64,000 nt of DNA from CAYJAY01 sp964370715 (GCA_964370715.1 CAYJKJ010000001.1:1-64000); one strand, 5' to 3'; numbered from the stretch's first letter, positions 18,964 through 28,534 are shown. A program made the numbers and translations. The notes: a model not told the origin generated them from the letters alone.

Positions 18964-18977
18964 AGTTTTTTTCCTTT

Positions 18978-19433
18978 TTATACATATATATTAGAATCAA
19001 TTAAAAATATTCCATCTATTATATTTTTAGCTTGAACTTTTTGTTGTTCATTTAAAACTCTAATCGAAATATCAGACAATTTAATTAAATTATCGTTTCC
19101 GGTTACAACCGAAACATCTATTTCAAAATAATCGATTCCCTCATCATTAAGCGCTTTTGAAATAAGCTCTTTCGTTTTCAAAACAGCATTTTGTTCCGTT
19201 ATATCCTTAACTTCATCGCTGATTTCGAAATATTCGAGATCCAAATAATAATCGATGTTATTTGAAAAATCCTTTACCTCACCTATTAGCGGAAACAAAA
19301 TAAACGAAAAGAAAGCTACCGAGACTACCGCCTTAACAATATTATAGCTACTGCTGTTTTTTCCGATCATCAGCAGAACCGTTAGCATTATAGTTGCAGT
19401 CACAATAGATATTCCATAGGTCGAAAGATCCAT
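18978..19433 (-). CDS. spoIIIAF: Stage III sporulation protein AF
   Basis: 151 aa from the ATG of MDLSTYG, preceded by GGAAGAAC. The longer in-frame start would overlap spoIIIAE and has no ribosome binding site. Two N-terminal membrane segments are followed by a soluble domain. Family proteins are part of the SpoIIIA channel complex needed for late forespore gene expression. Confidence 0.87.
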   Translation of the reverse strand: MDLSTYGISIVTATIMLTVLLMIGKNSSSYNIVKAVVSVAFFSFILFPLIGEVKDFSNNIDYYLDLEYFEISDEVKDITEQNAVLKTKELISKALNDEGIDYFEIDVSVVTGNDNLIKLSDISIRVLNEQQKVQAKNIIDGIFLIDSNIYV

Positions 19434-19452
19434 ATTTTGTTCTTCCTCATTT

Positions 19453-20565
19453 TTAAGAATAAAACGAAACAACCGAAGATATCGAAAAAATAACTATCAA
19501 GAAATATGACACAATCAATGCAATGTTTATTTCGACAGCACTTCTTATCGCCGACAGCGTTCCGTTTATGGCGTTGTTGGAAACAGAAAACGCAAGGCCT
19601 TCACATATTTTAAGGGAAAACACCAACACTATTCCTTGGATAATAACCGGCAAAAACAACGAAGACACTATCGTTATCCCTGTTATGCCTACCCCGTTTT
19701 TTGCGGTCACAAGCCCGCCGGAAACGGTTCCCATCGCCCCCGAAACCGACGAGCCTATAATCGGAATAGCGGTTCCAACGATATATTTCCCTGCTTTTAT
19801 GCTTGCTGTGTCAACTGCGGAAGAAACAGAGATTTGAAGTTTTGCAACCGCTATTACCGCCGCCGTTAAAATCGATATTGAAAATATAACAAGTTTTTTT
19901 GCCGCCTGCGTTATATTAGTTAGCCCTATTTCGTCTGAACCTTTGGCAATCGATACGCCAAGCATAACGCCGTTTAAAGGAGAGATTATCGAAACTATAA
20001 TAACCGAAAAAACTTTAGAGGCTATTAACAGTATCGATCCGAACATAGCCGACGTTGTGACTGCGCCGGCGGAGATTAAAACGCCGGAATAGACCGCCAA
20101 AAACTCTGTAGTAAATCTATTGGCTTGGTCGATAGTAGTTTTGACTACCTCGAAAAAATCCCCAAGACACACAATAACTATCGAAGCAGTAGCAAGAGAA
20201 TAGACAAACCCAACAACACCGCTAGAAACCGTGTTGCCCTCAAATGAGCTTAACGCAATACTCAAAACAACAATACCAACAACCGAACTAACAAGCCTTA
20301 AAGGGGCGTTCATGTTTTGTTTTAAATCTTCTATCGAGTTTTCAAACACCTGTTTTAGGTTTAAGAATATATTTTGCTCGGCTTGTTGCTGTCCGTCGCT
20401 TAAAACTTGATCCTCAAAAGAATTAGGCATAATATCTAAAGTTTGCTCGTTTGCCGTTTCATAAAGCCGGTTTGATAAATCTATATCCGAAGCGTTAGCC
20501 AAAGGACAAAAATATATCAAAAACGCAAAGACGAAACAAAACGAAACAATAATACATTTTTTCAT
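19453..20565 (-). CDS. spoIIIAE: Stage III sporulation protein AE
   Basis: 370 aa polytopic membrane protein. A hydrophobic N-terminal signal (residues 1-25) is followed by a Gln-rich stretch and about seven membrane segments. It is the largest membrane component of the SpoIIIA channel. Recognisable blocks are YSGVLISAGAVTTSAMFG and ISPLNGVMLGVSIAKGSDEIGL. The ATG overlaps the spoIIIAD stop by four bases (ATGA). Confidence 0.95.
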   Translation of the reverse strand: MKKCIIVSFCFVFAFLIYFCPLANASDIDLSNRLYETANEQTLDIMPNSFEDQVLSDGQQQAEQNIFLNLKQVFENSIEDLKQNMNAPLRLVSSVVGIVVLSIALSSFEGNTVSSGVVGFVYSLATASIVIVCLGDFFEVVKTTIDQANRFTTEFLAVYSGVLISAGAVTTSAMFGSILLIASKVFSVIIVSIISPLNGVMLGVSIAKGSDEIGLTNITQAAKKLVIFSISILTAAVIAVAKLQISVSSAVDTASIKAGKYIVGTAIPIIGSSVSGAMGTVSGGLVTAKNGVGITGITIVSSLFLPVIIQGIVLVFSLKICEGLAFSVSNNAINGTLSAIRSAVEINIALIVSYFLIVIFSISSVVSFYS

Positions 20566-20951
20566 TGACCCACCAAACCTTGAACAAAGATTAATATAGA
20601 GTTGAACAACGGAATAGCAACTATAATAATTGTAAGTTTTGCTGCAATCGCTATCTTTTTAGCGTTGGCGGTCTGTCCGGTATCTTGGCATATACCTTCC
20701 GCAATGTCGGCAATAAACGCAATCGCTATAACCTTTAATACAATGTCGAAGTTGTCAAAAGCAATAGTTTCGCTAAGGGTTGCAACAAACTCCAAAACCG
20801 GCGAAAGTAATTCAATTATCATAAAAACAATAATCAAACATCCGGCAATCGCCATAAGCAAACCAAATTCATAGTTTTGTCGACCTACAAACGCTATTAG
20901 AATTGAACACACAACCGCAAACGCAACAATTAAAACAAAGGTTCTTTCCAT
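20562..20951 (-). CDS. spoIIIAD: Stage III sporulation protein AD
   Basis: 129 aa, the usual family length, from the ATG of MERTFVL, four bases after the spoIIIAC stop. It has three to four membrane segments. SpoIIIAC and SpoIIIAD are related short proteins, comparable to small export-apparatus subunits. The ribosome binding site is weak, so translation probably depends on coupling to spoIIIAC. Confidence 0.9.
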   Translation of the reverse strand: MERTFVLIVAFAVVCSILIAFVGRQNYEFGLLMAIAGCLIIVFMIIELLSPVLEFVATLSETIAFDNFDIVLKVIAIAFIADIAEGICQDTGQTANAKKIAIAAKLTIIIVAIPLFNSILIFVQGLVGQ

Positions 20952-20955
20952 ATCG

Positions 20956-21150
20956 CTACAGCCCGAAAAGGTCAACGATAGTTTCGAACAACCTGTTTAT
21001 CTCGGGGATTATCAGCATAAGCACAAAAACAACCCCCGAAAGTGTAACCAAAAATGCTTGTTCTTCTTTTCCGGCTTTAGCCAACACTTGGTTTAATATT
21101 CCGATAACGATGCCCATTGCCGCCATTTTAAAGATGAAAGAAATGTCCAT
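20956..21150 (-). CDS. spoIIIAC: Stage III sporulation protein AC
   Basis: 64 aa with two membrane segments, typical for the family (about 65-68 aa). The pattern IFKMAAMGIVIGILNQVLAKAGKEEQ is a clear match. AAAGGAC precedes the ATG. It is part of the SpoIIIA channel complex in the mother-cell membrane. Confidence 0.93.
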   Translation of the reverse strand: MDISFIFKMAAMGIVIGILNQVLAKAGKEEQAFLVTLSGVVFVLMLIIPEINRLFETIVDLFGL

Positions 21151-21190
21151 AATTTTTATTGTCCTTTATAAAAAGTTTTAAGTTAATTGT

Positions 21191-21700
21191 TTATATTAAA
21201 ACAAGCGTTATAACAACCCCAATCAGAACACAGATAGTTTGATAATAGTTGTTTTTATTTTTGAGAAATTCTCTTTTAGCCTCAAGCGACTTTTTAAGTT
21301 TAACGATCGAATGTTCAAGCTTTTTTTGTTCAAGTTCCCCCTCCTCGTTTCCAAGCGACGAAAGAATGTTTTTTGCTATCTCGATTTCGGGGGGTAAAAG
21401 TTTTTTTGAAAATTCGCTTTGTTCAAACTGCGTCAATATTTTGCTGTTAAGCTGTTCACCTTCACATCCATCTAACGTCGATATATTAAGGAAATCAGCC
21501 GCTTGAAACCTTGTATCGGTTGAATATTTAAGCAGGATATAATACATTGGTATCGCCAAAAAAACGATGTCGGTTTTGATATCTTCAAACAAAGATATCA
21601 AGATTTCGATAGCTATAATCTCTTGTTTTTTTAAGCTATGTATCATCATCCCCAACATAAAACAAGCTGTCATTACCGTTATAACACCTATAATTTTCAT
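21191..21700 (-). CDS. spoIIIAB: Stage III sporulation protein AB
   Basis: 169 aa from the ATG of MKIIGVI, which aligns with the usual start of the family; the in-frame TTG six codons upstream is not needed. There is a membrane segment at each end and a helical, GspF-like middle part (LISLFEDIKTDIVF, KKLLPPEIEIAKNILSSLGNEEG). It overlaps spoIIIAA by 65 bp, longer than usual. Confidence 0.9.
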   Translation of the reverse strand: MKIIGVITVMTACFMLGMMIHSLKKQEIIAIEILISLFEDIKTDIVFLAIPMYYILLKYSTDTRFQAADFLNISTLDGCEGEQLNSKILTQFEQSEFSKKLLPPEIEIAKNILSSLGNEEGELEQKKLEHSIVKLKKSLEAKREFLKNKNNYYQTICVLIGVVITLVLI

Positions 21701-22619
21701 AAAATCTTTCTGCCTCAACTATTTCTTTTATCTGCCCCGGAGAATAAGTTTTTTCAAGCACACATATATAATCAAAACACTTGTTATAGATAAGTTCCCT
21801 TATGTTTGGATTAAGCATAATGTCGGCTAGATCTTTTGCATGAGCGGAGGCTATCACATCAATTCCGCTGTGTTTAGCCTTTACTACGGCGCTAACGTCA
21901 TCAGGCGAGCCTATCTCGTCGCAAGCTATGATATCGGGAGAAAGGGTTCTTGTCGCTATCTCGAACCCCTTTTTTCTTGAATAACCGTTTAAAATATCGG
22001 TGTGTATTCCAAGGTTCATCGTTTCAACCCCCTTATAACACGCCGCAATCTCGCTTCTTTCATCTATGACCACAACCTTTTTCATAAACTGTTCCGAAGC
22101 TAACGCTCGAACTAGATCCCTTAAAACGGTAGTCTTTCCCGATAGTGGCTGTCCTACTATTAGGGTTGAAAAGCATCCTCTTTTAACTAAAGTTTCAGAG
22201 AGCTTTAAAGAGCATCCTAGTTGTTGCCCCGCAAGCCTTATGTTTAATCCGGATATAAATCGAGGGCTTTCCTTTGCATAAAGTGTTCCGACAATCCCTA
22301 CCCTATGTCCGTTTTTAATAGTTATAAATCCGTTTTCAATCTCTTGTTTAAAGCTATAAACCGAGCTTTCGCATAGCTTAATGAACGTTTCTTGGATCTC
22401 TTTTGTTGAAACAACGATGTTTTGCATCGAATCGATGTATGATTCACCCATCAAACAAAGATAGAACTTCTTTTTAAATGTTTCTATTATAATTGGTTTT
22501 TCCGCTCTAAGGCGGATTTCGGTTGCTGTGTGTTTTATGTCGTTTGAAACGTTGTCTAGCGCTTGAATTATTCTTTGTGGAAGATATCTTGAAACATCTT
22601 CAAACCCGCTTGTCCTCAT
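21636..22619 (-). CDS. spoIIIAA: Stage III sporulation protein AA (secretion-type ATPase)
   Basis: 327 aa. It is a cytoplasmic ATPase related to type II/IV secretion motors and is thought to power the SpoIIIA channel. Walker A is GQPLSGKTTVLRDLVR; Walker B region VVIDERSEIAA and IACDEIGSPDD follow. It is the first gene of the operon, with AGGACTG before the ATG. I searched the upstream region for a sigma-E-type promoter and could not assign one with confidence. Confidence 0.95.
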   Translation of the reverse strand: MRTSGFEDVSRYLPQRIIQALDNVSNDIKHTATEIRLRAEKPIIIETFKKKFYLCLMGESYIDSMQNIVVSTKEIQETFIKLCESSVYSFKQEIENGFITIKNGHRVGIVGTLYAKESPRFISGLNIRLAGQQLGCSLKLSETLVKRGCFSTLIVGQPLSGKTTVLRDLVRALASEQFMKKVVVIDERSEIAACYKGVETMNLGIHTDILNGYSRKKGFEIATRTLSPDIIACDEIGSPDDVSAVVKAKHSGIDVIASAHAKDLADIMLNPNIRELIYNKCFDYICVLEKTYSPGQIKEIVEAERFYENYRCYNGNDSLFYVGDDDT

Positions 22620-22720
22620 TTTTTCAGTCCTCGTTATATCAATTTATAAATTGTATTACCATCTTTTTAAATTTAGAACTAAAGACTTCAAAAAAATATA
22701 GTGTTATTTTGGGCTTTTTA

Positions 22721-22750
22721 TTGACTATAAACAATGTTTTGATGTATATT
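22721..22750 (+). promoter_or_regulatory. Promoter of the ABC transporter operon
   Basis: TTGACT at 22721-22726, an 18-bp spacer and TATATT at 22745-22750, 31 bases before the ATP-binding gene. Confidence 0.6.
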
Positions 22751-22781
22751 AAAGACAACAATAAAAATAAAGGATGCTCGT

Positions 22782-23609
22782 ATGATAACAGTTAATAACT
22801 TTTCAAAGAAATACGGCAATTTTTTGGCAGTCGACAACATCTCGTTTTCTGTAGAAAAAGGGGAGATTTTTGGTTTTGTCGGAAAAAACGGAGCGGGTAA
22901 AAGCACAACTATAAGAGCTATGCTCAACATGATTTTCCCAACAACCGGCGAGATAACGATAGGCGGTTTAAGCAGCGTTAAAGACACAAAAGAGATAAAA
23001 AGCTTTGCTTCTTATATGCCCTCTGAAACAAGTTTCTATGAAAATCTTAAAGCAAAAGAACTTTTAAAGTTTGTTGCAAACTTTTCGGAGGTTGGAGAAT
23101 TTAAGATTAAATATCTTGCGGATTATTTTGAACTTGATCTATCAAAAAAAATATCCGAAATGAGCCTTGGCAACAAAAAGAAAGTCTCTATCGTAGCGGC
23201 GCTTCTTAAAGATTCCAAACTATTAATCCTCGATGAGCCAACAAGCGGACTTGATCCTTTGATGCAAAACAAATTCTTTGAACTCATCTTAAAGCTCAAG
23301 AAAAAAGGTGCAACTGTTTTTCTTTCAAGCCACAATCTTGTTGAGATCGAAAACTATTGCGACAGAGTTGCGATAATTAAAGACGGCAAGATAATCGATG
23401 TTGTTGATATGAAAACGGTTACCAAAAGCAAAACAAAACAAGTTTCTCTTTCAACCGCCGAAGGAAAACAAAAATCATTTGATTTCGAAGGCGATGTGAA
23501 CGACCTTGTCAAAACTCTTCACAAGCTTAATTTAAAAGATGTTGAGATTAAAACAAAAACGATAACCGAAGAGTTTATAAAATACTATAAGGAGGGCGAA
23601 GAGCAATGA
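22782..23609 (+). CDS. ABC transporter ATP-binding protein
   Basis: 275 aa. Walker A GKNGAGKST is at about residues 35-43, followed by a signature MSLGNKKKVSI (a variant of LSGGQ common in export-type transporters), Walker B LLILDEPTSGLDP and the H-loop SSHNL. The C-terminal 60 residues are an accessory domain. With the permease 23606-24424 it makes an ABC-2 export or drug-resistance type system. AAAGGATG precedes the ATG. The substrate is unknown. Confidence 0.93.
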   Translation: MITVNNFSKKYGNFLAVDNISFSVEKGEIFGFVGKNGAGKSTTIRAMLNMIFPTTGEITIGGLSSVKDTKEIKSFASYMPSETSFYENLKAKELLKFVANFSEVGEFKIKYLADYFELDLSKKISEMSLGNKKKVSIVAALLKDSKLLILDEPTSGLDPLMQNKFFELILKLKKKGATVFLSSHNLVEIENYCDRVAIIKDGKIIDVVDMKTVTKSKTKQVSLSTAEGKQKSFDFEGDVNDLVKTLHKLNLKDVEIKTKTITEEFIKYYKEGEEQ

Positions 23610-24424
23610 AAAACTTTCAACCTTTAAACATAGTTAGAATAATTAAATTCGACCTCAAAAACCACACTAAACCTATATTGATTTGGTCGGCTATTATGTT
23701 TTCGTTCATGCTTTTATACATGAGTTTATTTCCGAGCATAAAGGATATGGCGGAAGTTAAATTTGATCTCATGCCAGTTGAACTGATGCAGTTTTTTAAC
23801 ATCCAAGACCTTTCAAGCATGGATAACTATATAAGCTTTTTTGGAATGATATTTAATCTTTTGCTTATAGCTATTAGCATTTTTTCCGCAACATTTGCCG
23901 CTTCCCTTGTTCAAAAAGAAGAAAAAAACAAAACCATTGAATTTTTAAATGCGCTTCATGTTAGCCGAAACGAGATATATTTTGCAAAATACATAGTGTT
24001 AATGATATCTACTGTGTTTATTCTTTTTTGCGCTCTAGCTTGCTCATTTGTGCTTGGATTTATCGTCGGCGGCGACACGTTTAATGTAACCAACTTTCTT
24101 TCGATAACAAATGTATCAAGCCTCTCTCCCTTCTTTTTCGGAACATTAAGCTTTTTTCTATGCGCAATCACAACAAAAATCCCTGTCGGCTCGGTTTCTT
24201 CCGGCATAGTGTTTGCTAGCTATATGCTAGGGTTTTTATCAAAACTTTTATCAGAAAACGGAGAGATGCTAAAATACTTTAGCCCTCTAGATATGTTTTC
24301 GCCCGACAACGCAATAGCTTTTGAAAATATAACCGCTGTTTCTTTTTTTGTTTATATTTGTTTGACGATAGTTTTGTTTGTAGTGGGTATTCCAATTTAT
24401 AAAAAACGAGACCTTAATATTTAA
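23606..24424 (+). CDS. ABC-2 type transporter permease
   Basis: 272 aa with six predicted membrane segments. The first large loop, with EEKNKTIEFLNALHVSRNEIYFAK, is the coupling region typical of ABC-2 permeases. The ATG overlaps the ATPase gene by four bases (ATGA). A strong terminator follows, closing this two-gene operon. The substrate is unknown. Confidence 0.9.
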   Translation: MKNFQPLNIVRIIKFDLKNHTKPILIWSAIMFSFMLLYMSLFPSIKDMAEVKFDLMPVELMQFFNIQDLSSMDNYISFFGMIFNLLLIAISIFSATFAASLVQKEEKNKTIEFLNALHVSRNEIYFAKYIVLMISTVFILFCALACSFVLGFIVGGDTFNVTNFLSITNVSSLSPFFFGTLSFFLCAITTKIPVGSVSSGIVFASYMLGFLSKLLSENGEMLKYFSPLDMFSPDNAIAFENITAVSFFVYICLTIVLFVVGIPIYKKRDLNI

Positions 24425-24451
24425 AATTTTTTAAAACAATCGCAAAAAAAT

Positions 24452-24485
24452 GGGGTGAACGCAAAACGGTTCGCCCCTCTTTTTT
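24452..24485 (+). terminator. Terminator after the ABC transporter operon
   Basis: Stem GGGGTGAAC (24452-24460) with GTTCGCCCC (24469-24477), then a T-rich run (CTCTTTTTT). Confidence 0.85.
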
Positions 24486-24508
24486 ATTTTCAAGATATTA
24501 TTTTTTAG

Positions 24509-24537
24509 TTGACAGCAAAATTATCAAGCTGTATAAT
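24509..24537 (+). promoter_or_regulatory. Consensus promoter of the aldo/keto reductase gene
   Basis: Perfect TTGACA (24509-24514), 17-bp spacer and perfect TATAAT (24532-24537). The leader before the gene is about 125 nt; no known riboswitch was recognised in it. Confidence 0.8.
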
Positions 24538-24668
24538 AAAAAACAATACGTAAATAATATCTATTGTCTTGATTAGTTTATTATATCCCTTAAATAAAAA
24601 GGACCGTTTGAATTTTTCAAATACACTGCTGTTTTATAAATAAAAAAATAAAAGGATAGGATGTTAAT

Positions 24669-25874
24669 ATGTTATATAGAAAGTTAACAAAACAAGGACC
24701 GCCCGTTTCGCTTTTGGGATATGGTTGCATGAGGTTTAAAAGCAAGGGTTCCGCAATCGACAAAGAGCTAGCCTTTAGCCAGATGAAACTTGCCTTTGAT
24801 GGCGGCGTCAACTACTTCGACACGGCGTATTTATACCATGGCGGAAAAAGCGAAGGGTTGCTTGGCGAATTTATCAAGAGATATGATTTAAGGGACAAAA
24901 TCTATATAGCGGATAAACTCCCTATCTTTTTGGTGTCAAAATCATCTCAGATTGAAAAATATTTTGAAACACAGCTTAAACGCCTTGATACCGATTATAT
25001 CGACTATTATCTTATGCATATGTTGGTTAGTTTTTCGGATTGGGAAAAGTTAAAAACTTTAGGAATAATAGATTTTATCGAGCAAAAGAAAAAATCAGGA
25101 CAGATTAAACATATCGGTTTTTCGTTCCACGGTGATGGTGATGAATTTTTAAAGATAATCGAAGACTACGACTGGGATTTCTGTCAGATACAATATAACT
25201 ATCTCGATGAATATAACCAAGCAGGCCTTCGTGGGCTTGAAAAAGCAAAGCAACTCGGAATCGGTGTCGTTGTTATGGAACCGCTCAGGGGTGGCGACCT
25301 TGCCGCAAACGCCCCCGACAAAGTCCAGGATATATTTGCGAGCTACAGCGAAAAAAAAAGCCCCGCTTATTGGGGACTTCGTTTTGCGATGAACCACGAC
25401 GGAGTTGCAACCGTTTTAAGCGGAATGAACGAAAGCAACCATATACTGGAAAACATCGATGTCGCCTCCACCACAACCGAAAATTCTATGTCTTTGCAGG
25501 AACTTGAGATCATCGAAAACGTTAAAAAAACGTTTTTTGAACTTAACAAGGTTGGTTGCACCGGCTGTGGCTATTGTAAACCCTGTCCTTTTGGTGTTGA
25601 TATTTCAAACATCTTTAACGACTACAACGGTATTCATTATTTCCCAAACAAAAAAAGGTTTATCAAAACTCAATATATAGGTAAAACAACAGGTTTCCTC
25701 GGCGATAAATGCGGAGCAAATCTTTGCACAAACTGCAAAAAATGCGTTAAACATTGCCCTCAAAACATCGATATTCCGTCTAAATTAAAAGAAGCGCATA
25801 AACAGCTCGATATGCCGTTCATAAGAACCGTTGCCGGAATAGTTGCAAAGATTATGGGAAAAGGAAAAAAGTAA
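24669..25874 (+). CDS. Aldo/keto reductase with C-terminal 4Fe-4S ferredoxin domain
   Basis: 401 aa. Residues 1-280 form the aldo/keto reductase barrel with the catalytic Asp/Tyr in YFDTAYLYHGG, Lys in ADK and His in LMHM. Residues 295-385 carry two cysteine clusters, CTGCGYCKPCP and CTNCKKCVKHCP, plus extra cysteines, for iron-sulfur clusters. This fusion is common in anaerobic Clostridia; its physiological substrate is unknown. AGGATAGG precedes the ATG. It is a single-gene unit between its own promoter and terminator. Confidence 0.93.
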   Translation: MLYRKLTKQGPPVSLLGYGCMRFKSKGSAIDKELAFSQMKLAFDGGVNYFDTAYLYHGGKSEGLLGEFIKRYDLRDKIYIADKLPIFLVSKSSQIEKYFETQLKRLDTDYIDYYLMHMLVSFSDWEKLKTLGIIDFIEQKKKSGQIKHIGFSFHGDGDEFLKIIEDYDWDFCQIQYNYLDEYNQAGLRGLEKAKQLGIGVVVMEPLRGGDLAANAPDKVQDIFASYSEKKSPAYWGLRFAMNHDGVATVLSGMNESNHILENIDVASTTTENSMSLQELEIIENVKKTFFELNKVGCTGCGYCKPCPFGVDISNIFNDYNGIHYFPNKKRFIKTQYIGKTTGFLGDKCGANLCTNCKKCVKHCPQNIDIPSKLKEAHKQLDMPFIRTVAGIVAKIMGKGKK

Positions 25875-25898
25875 AGTAAAAGCATTTATATTAAAGCA

Positions 25899-25944
25899 AC
25901 AACCCCCACAGCGAAAGTGTATAACATTTCGCTGTGGGGGTTGT
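25899..25944. terminator. Bidirectional terminator between convergent genes
   Basis: Perfect 18-bp arms (25899-25916 and 25927-25944) around a 10-nt loop, between the plus-strand reductase and the minus-strand glyoxalase-fold gene. Confidence 0.85.
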
Positions 25945-25959
25945 TTAGGTGAGTATTTT

Positions 25960-26343
25960 TTAGATCGTTATTTCAACCAAGTTCCCTTCGGGATCCTTTG
26001 CGCAACTTTCGAAATATCCGTCTCCCGTTGTTCTAGGCTCGCTTGTTATTTTGTATCCATCGTTTCGCAGTCTTTTTGTTAATTCAATAACTCCTTCTTT
26101 GCTTCCAACACTAAACGCAAGGTGGATATACCCCGAACTTTTATTGTTTTGTGACCGCTCTTCAAGCGTTGGTATATTCATTATTTCAAGCCTAGCTCCG
26201 CTTTCAAACGAAAGAAAATAGGATTTAAACTCGGTAAATTTATTATGGTATAGTGTACCAGATTTTGCGTTAAAATATTTTTCATAAAACGTTTTTGTTT
26301 TTTCAAGATCATTTACGTATAACGCAATATGTTCGATTTTCAT
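25960..26343 (-). CDS. Glyoxalase/bleomycin-resistance (VOC) family protein
   Basis: 127 aa single-domain VOC protein. The N-terminal KIEHIALYVNDLEKTKTFYEKYF, GYIHLAFSVGS and the C-terminal CAKDPEGNLVEITI are typical, with metal-ligand positions His, His and Glu. Members may be metal-dependent lyases or binding proteins; no specific substrate can be given. GGAAGAAAC precedes the ATG. It lies 26 bp after the MFS transporter gene and may share its transcript. Confidence 0.88.
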   Translation of the reverse strand: MKIEHIALYVNDLEKTKTFYEKYFNAKSGTLYHNKFTEFKSYFLSFESGARLEIMNIPTLEERSQNNKSSGYIHLAFSVGSKEGVIELTKRLRNDGYKITSEPRTTGDGYFESCAKDPEGNLVEITI

Positions 26344-26369
26344 TTTTTGTTTCTTCCTTTTTAAAAAAA

Positions 26370-27536
26370 TTATTGTTTAACCTTTTTAAGCATGAGTTCA
26401 TACATCAAAAACATCGCAACGAGTATTAATCCGATGTAAAGCGGATATATATTAAATCCGATGTTGTTTCCGATTAAACCAAAAACTGCGGGCATTATAA
26501 GAGTGCCTGTATATGCCGAAGCCATCTGCACCCCTGTTATAGCTTGAGAATTTTCTTTGCCGAAATTATAGGGGGTTGCGTGTATAATACAAGGGAAAAC
26601 CGGCGCAGAACCCAGCCCAATCAAAGCAAGACCAACAAAAGCAACTATCTCGCCCAGCGGCAATAAAAGCGTTATAACCCCCGTTGCCATTATTATAATA
26701 CCTGCTCTAATCATCTGTTTATCGTTATATTTCATAGCAACAAAACCGCTTATACCTCTACCAACCGTTATGCCAAAATAAAACAAAGCGGAAAACCCTG
26801 CGGCTATTTCGGGGGATATGCCTCGGTTAAAAACAAGATAACTGCTAGCCCAAAGCCCTGTTGTGTGTTCGATTGCGCAAAAACAAAAGAACGCTACCGC
26901 TATTTGTTTAACACCCTTTATCTTAAATATTTGTATTAACGTTAAAGACTTTTTTGTTTTGTTTTCAACATTGTTCTCAATATCGCTTGATTTAAGTTTC
27001 CAAACAGGGCTACTTATAAATATAACAACCGAAAGAAGCGCTTGAATTGCAAACAAGATTATATATCCAGATCTAAAGCTCAAGCCATTTGTTAGCGCCA
27101 CCCCCATTATATATGGACCCATCGTTGCGCCAACCCCCCACATACAGTGGAGCCAGCTCATGTGTTTGCTCTCGAAGTTGACCGCAACATAGTTGTTAAG
27201 CGCTGTGTCGACGCTTCCGGCACCCAAACCATAAGGAACGGCCCAAAGACAGAGAACCAAAAAAGAAGGGCTACTTGAAAACCCGAACAACGAAACAGCG
27301 GTTAACAAAACGCTTAACGCCGTCACTTTATGCACCCCTAGTTTGTCGATAAGCTTAGTGCTGTTAAGGCTTGAAACAATAGTTCCCGCCGAAATAATTA
27401 TCGAAACTATTCCCATATTTGAAATAGCAACGCCAAATTCCTCGCTGACAAGCGGCCAAGCAGATCCTAGCACCGCATCGGGTAGACCCAAACTGATAAA
27501 AGAAATATATATAAGCGCCAATAACAAACTAACCAT
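26370..27536 (-). CDS. Major facilitator superfamily transporter
   Basis: 388 aa with about 12 hydrophobic segments. It has MFS features such as the loop after segment two (STKLIDKLGVHKVTALSV). Family resemblance is to the FucP/YfkF-like sugar or drug transporter group (LGAGSVDTALNNYVA). AGGAGG precedes the ATG. It is divergent from the AraC-type regulator 27647-28534, which may control it. The substrate is unknown. Confidence 0.87.
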   Translation of the reverse strand: MVSLLLALIYISFISLGLPDAVLGSAWPLVSEEFGVAISNMGIVSIIISAGTIVSSLNSTKLIDKLGVHKVTALSVLLTAVSLFGFSSSPSFLVLCLWAVPYGLGAGSVDTALNNYVAVNFESKHMSWLHCMWGVGATMGPYIMGVALTNGLSFRSGYIILFAIQALLSVVIFISSPVWKLKSSDIENNVENKTKKSLTLIQIFKIKGVKQIAVAFFCFCAIEHTTGLWASSYLVFNRGISPEIAAGFSALFYFGITVGRGISGFVAMKYNDKQMIRAGIIIMATGVITLLLPLGEIVAFVGLALIGLGSAPVFPCIIHATPYNFGKENSQAITGVQMASAYTGTLIMPAVFGLIGNNIGFNIYPLYIGLILVAMFLMYELMLKKVKQ

Positions 27537-27646
27537 CGAGATATTGCCTCCTGAAATGTTTTATGATATGATTATATCTCAATATTTCTTAAATTTCTAT
27601 TAATATTTCGTTGTATTATATGATTATTTCGCCCAAAGGAGCTATT

Positions 27647-28534
27647 ATGATTAATTCCTCTTGTAATATAATTTTGGATAAAACCAACAGAGAACTAAAC
27701 GTTAAAGGAACTGCTGAGTTCCCTGTCGCCATATATTATGATGATTTAAAGGAAGAACCTGTCCCCTATCATTGGCATGAAGAAATAGAGCTTATCGTTG
27801 TGGTCGAAGGCGAGATGGAACTTGTTGTCGAACTTGAAAAGTTCATATTAAAACCGAATGACGGAATATTTATAAATTCCGGTCGGCTTCATTCCTGTAT
27901 AGACTTTGACGATTCAAACTGTAGGCTTAAATCCTTTGTATTAAGCGCAAAGTTTCTTTTCGGAGAACAAAACAGCGTTTTATACCAAAGATATTTTCAT
28001 AAGCTACTGGGGGAAACTGCTTTAGATTATGAAATGTTAAACGATAAACAATGCAGCGATGTATTAAAAGCTTTTCATATATTCACTAAGGAGCAGTTTG
28101 GGTTTGAATTTGAGATAAGAACATTGATTTCAAATATACTGCTACCCATTATAAATTCGAACAAAAACCCTTGTGGAAAAATTGATGACAAAAGAATAAA
28201 ACAGTTAAATCGTTGCAAAAAGATGATGTCGTTTATACAAAACAACTATAACAACGACATAACTCTTTCGGATATTGCAAACAGTGGGGGGGTAAAAGAA
28301 AGCGAGGCTTTAAGATGTTTTAAGCTGGTTTTAAACACCTCTCCTATAAAATATTTAAAAACCTATCGCATTGAACAAACAGCGCTACTCCTTAAAACCT
28401 CCACTCTTCCAATAATCGATATCGCTTTTAGCTGTGGGTTTCACGAGATAAGCTATTTTTCCAAAAGCTTCAAAGAAATGTTTTTGTTAACTCCAACCGA
28501 ATATCGAAAAAAGCATTTTATTGCAAGCAGTTAG
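27647..28534 (+). CDS. AraC-family transcriptional regulator
   Basis: 295 aa from the ATG preceded by AAAGGA seven bases away (27635-27640); a longer in-frame start lacks a site. The N-terminal cupin sensor includes YHWHEEIELIVVVEGE and PNDGIFINSGRLH. The C-terminal double helix-turn-helix ends with the family signature IIDIAFSCGFHEISYFSKSFKEMFLLTPTEYR. It is divergent from the MFS gene, with a 110-bp gap holding TATGATTAT-like repeats that could be operators. Confidence 0.92.
   Translation: MINSSCNIILDKTNRELNVKGTAEFPVAIYYDDLKEEPVPYHWHEEIELIVVVEGEMELVVELEKFILKPNDGIFINSGRLHSCIDFDDSNCRLKSFVLSAKFLFGEQNSVLYQRYFHKLLGETALDYEMLNDKQCSDVLKAFHIFTKEQFGFEFEIRTLISNILLPIINSNKNPCGKIDDKRIKQLNRCKKMMSFIQNNYNNDITLSDIANSGGVKESEALRCFKLVLNTSPIKYLKTYRIEQTALLLKTSTLPIIDIAFSCGFHEISYFSKSFKEMFLLTPTEYRKKHFIASS

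Noticed and set aside
22620..22720. Sigma-E promoter of the spoIIIA operon
   Set aside because: Only partial matches (for example GTAATACA) with poor -35 partners; not enough to call.
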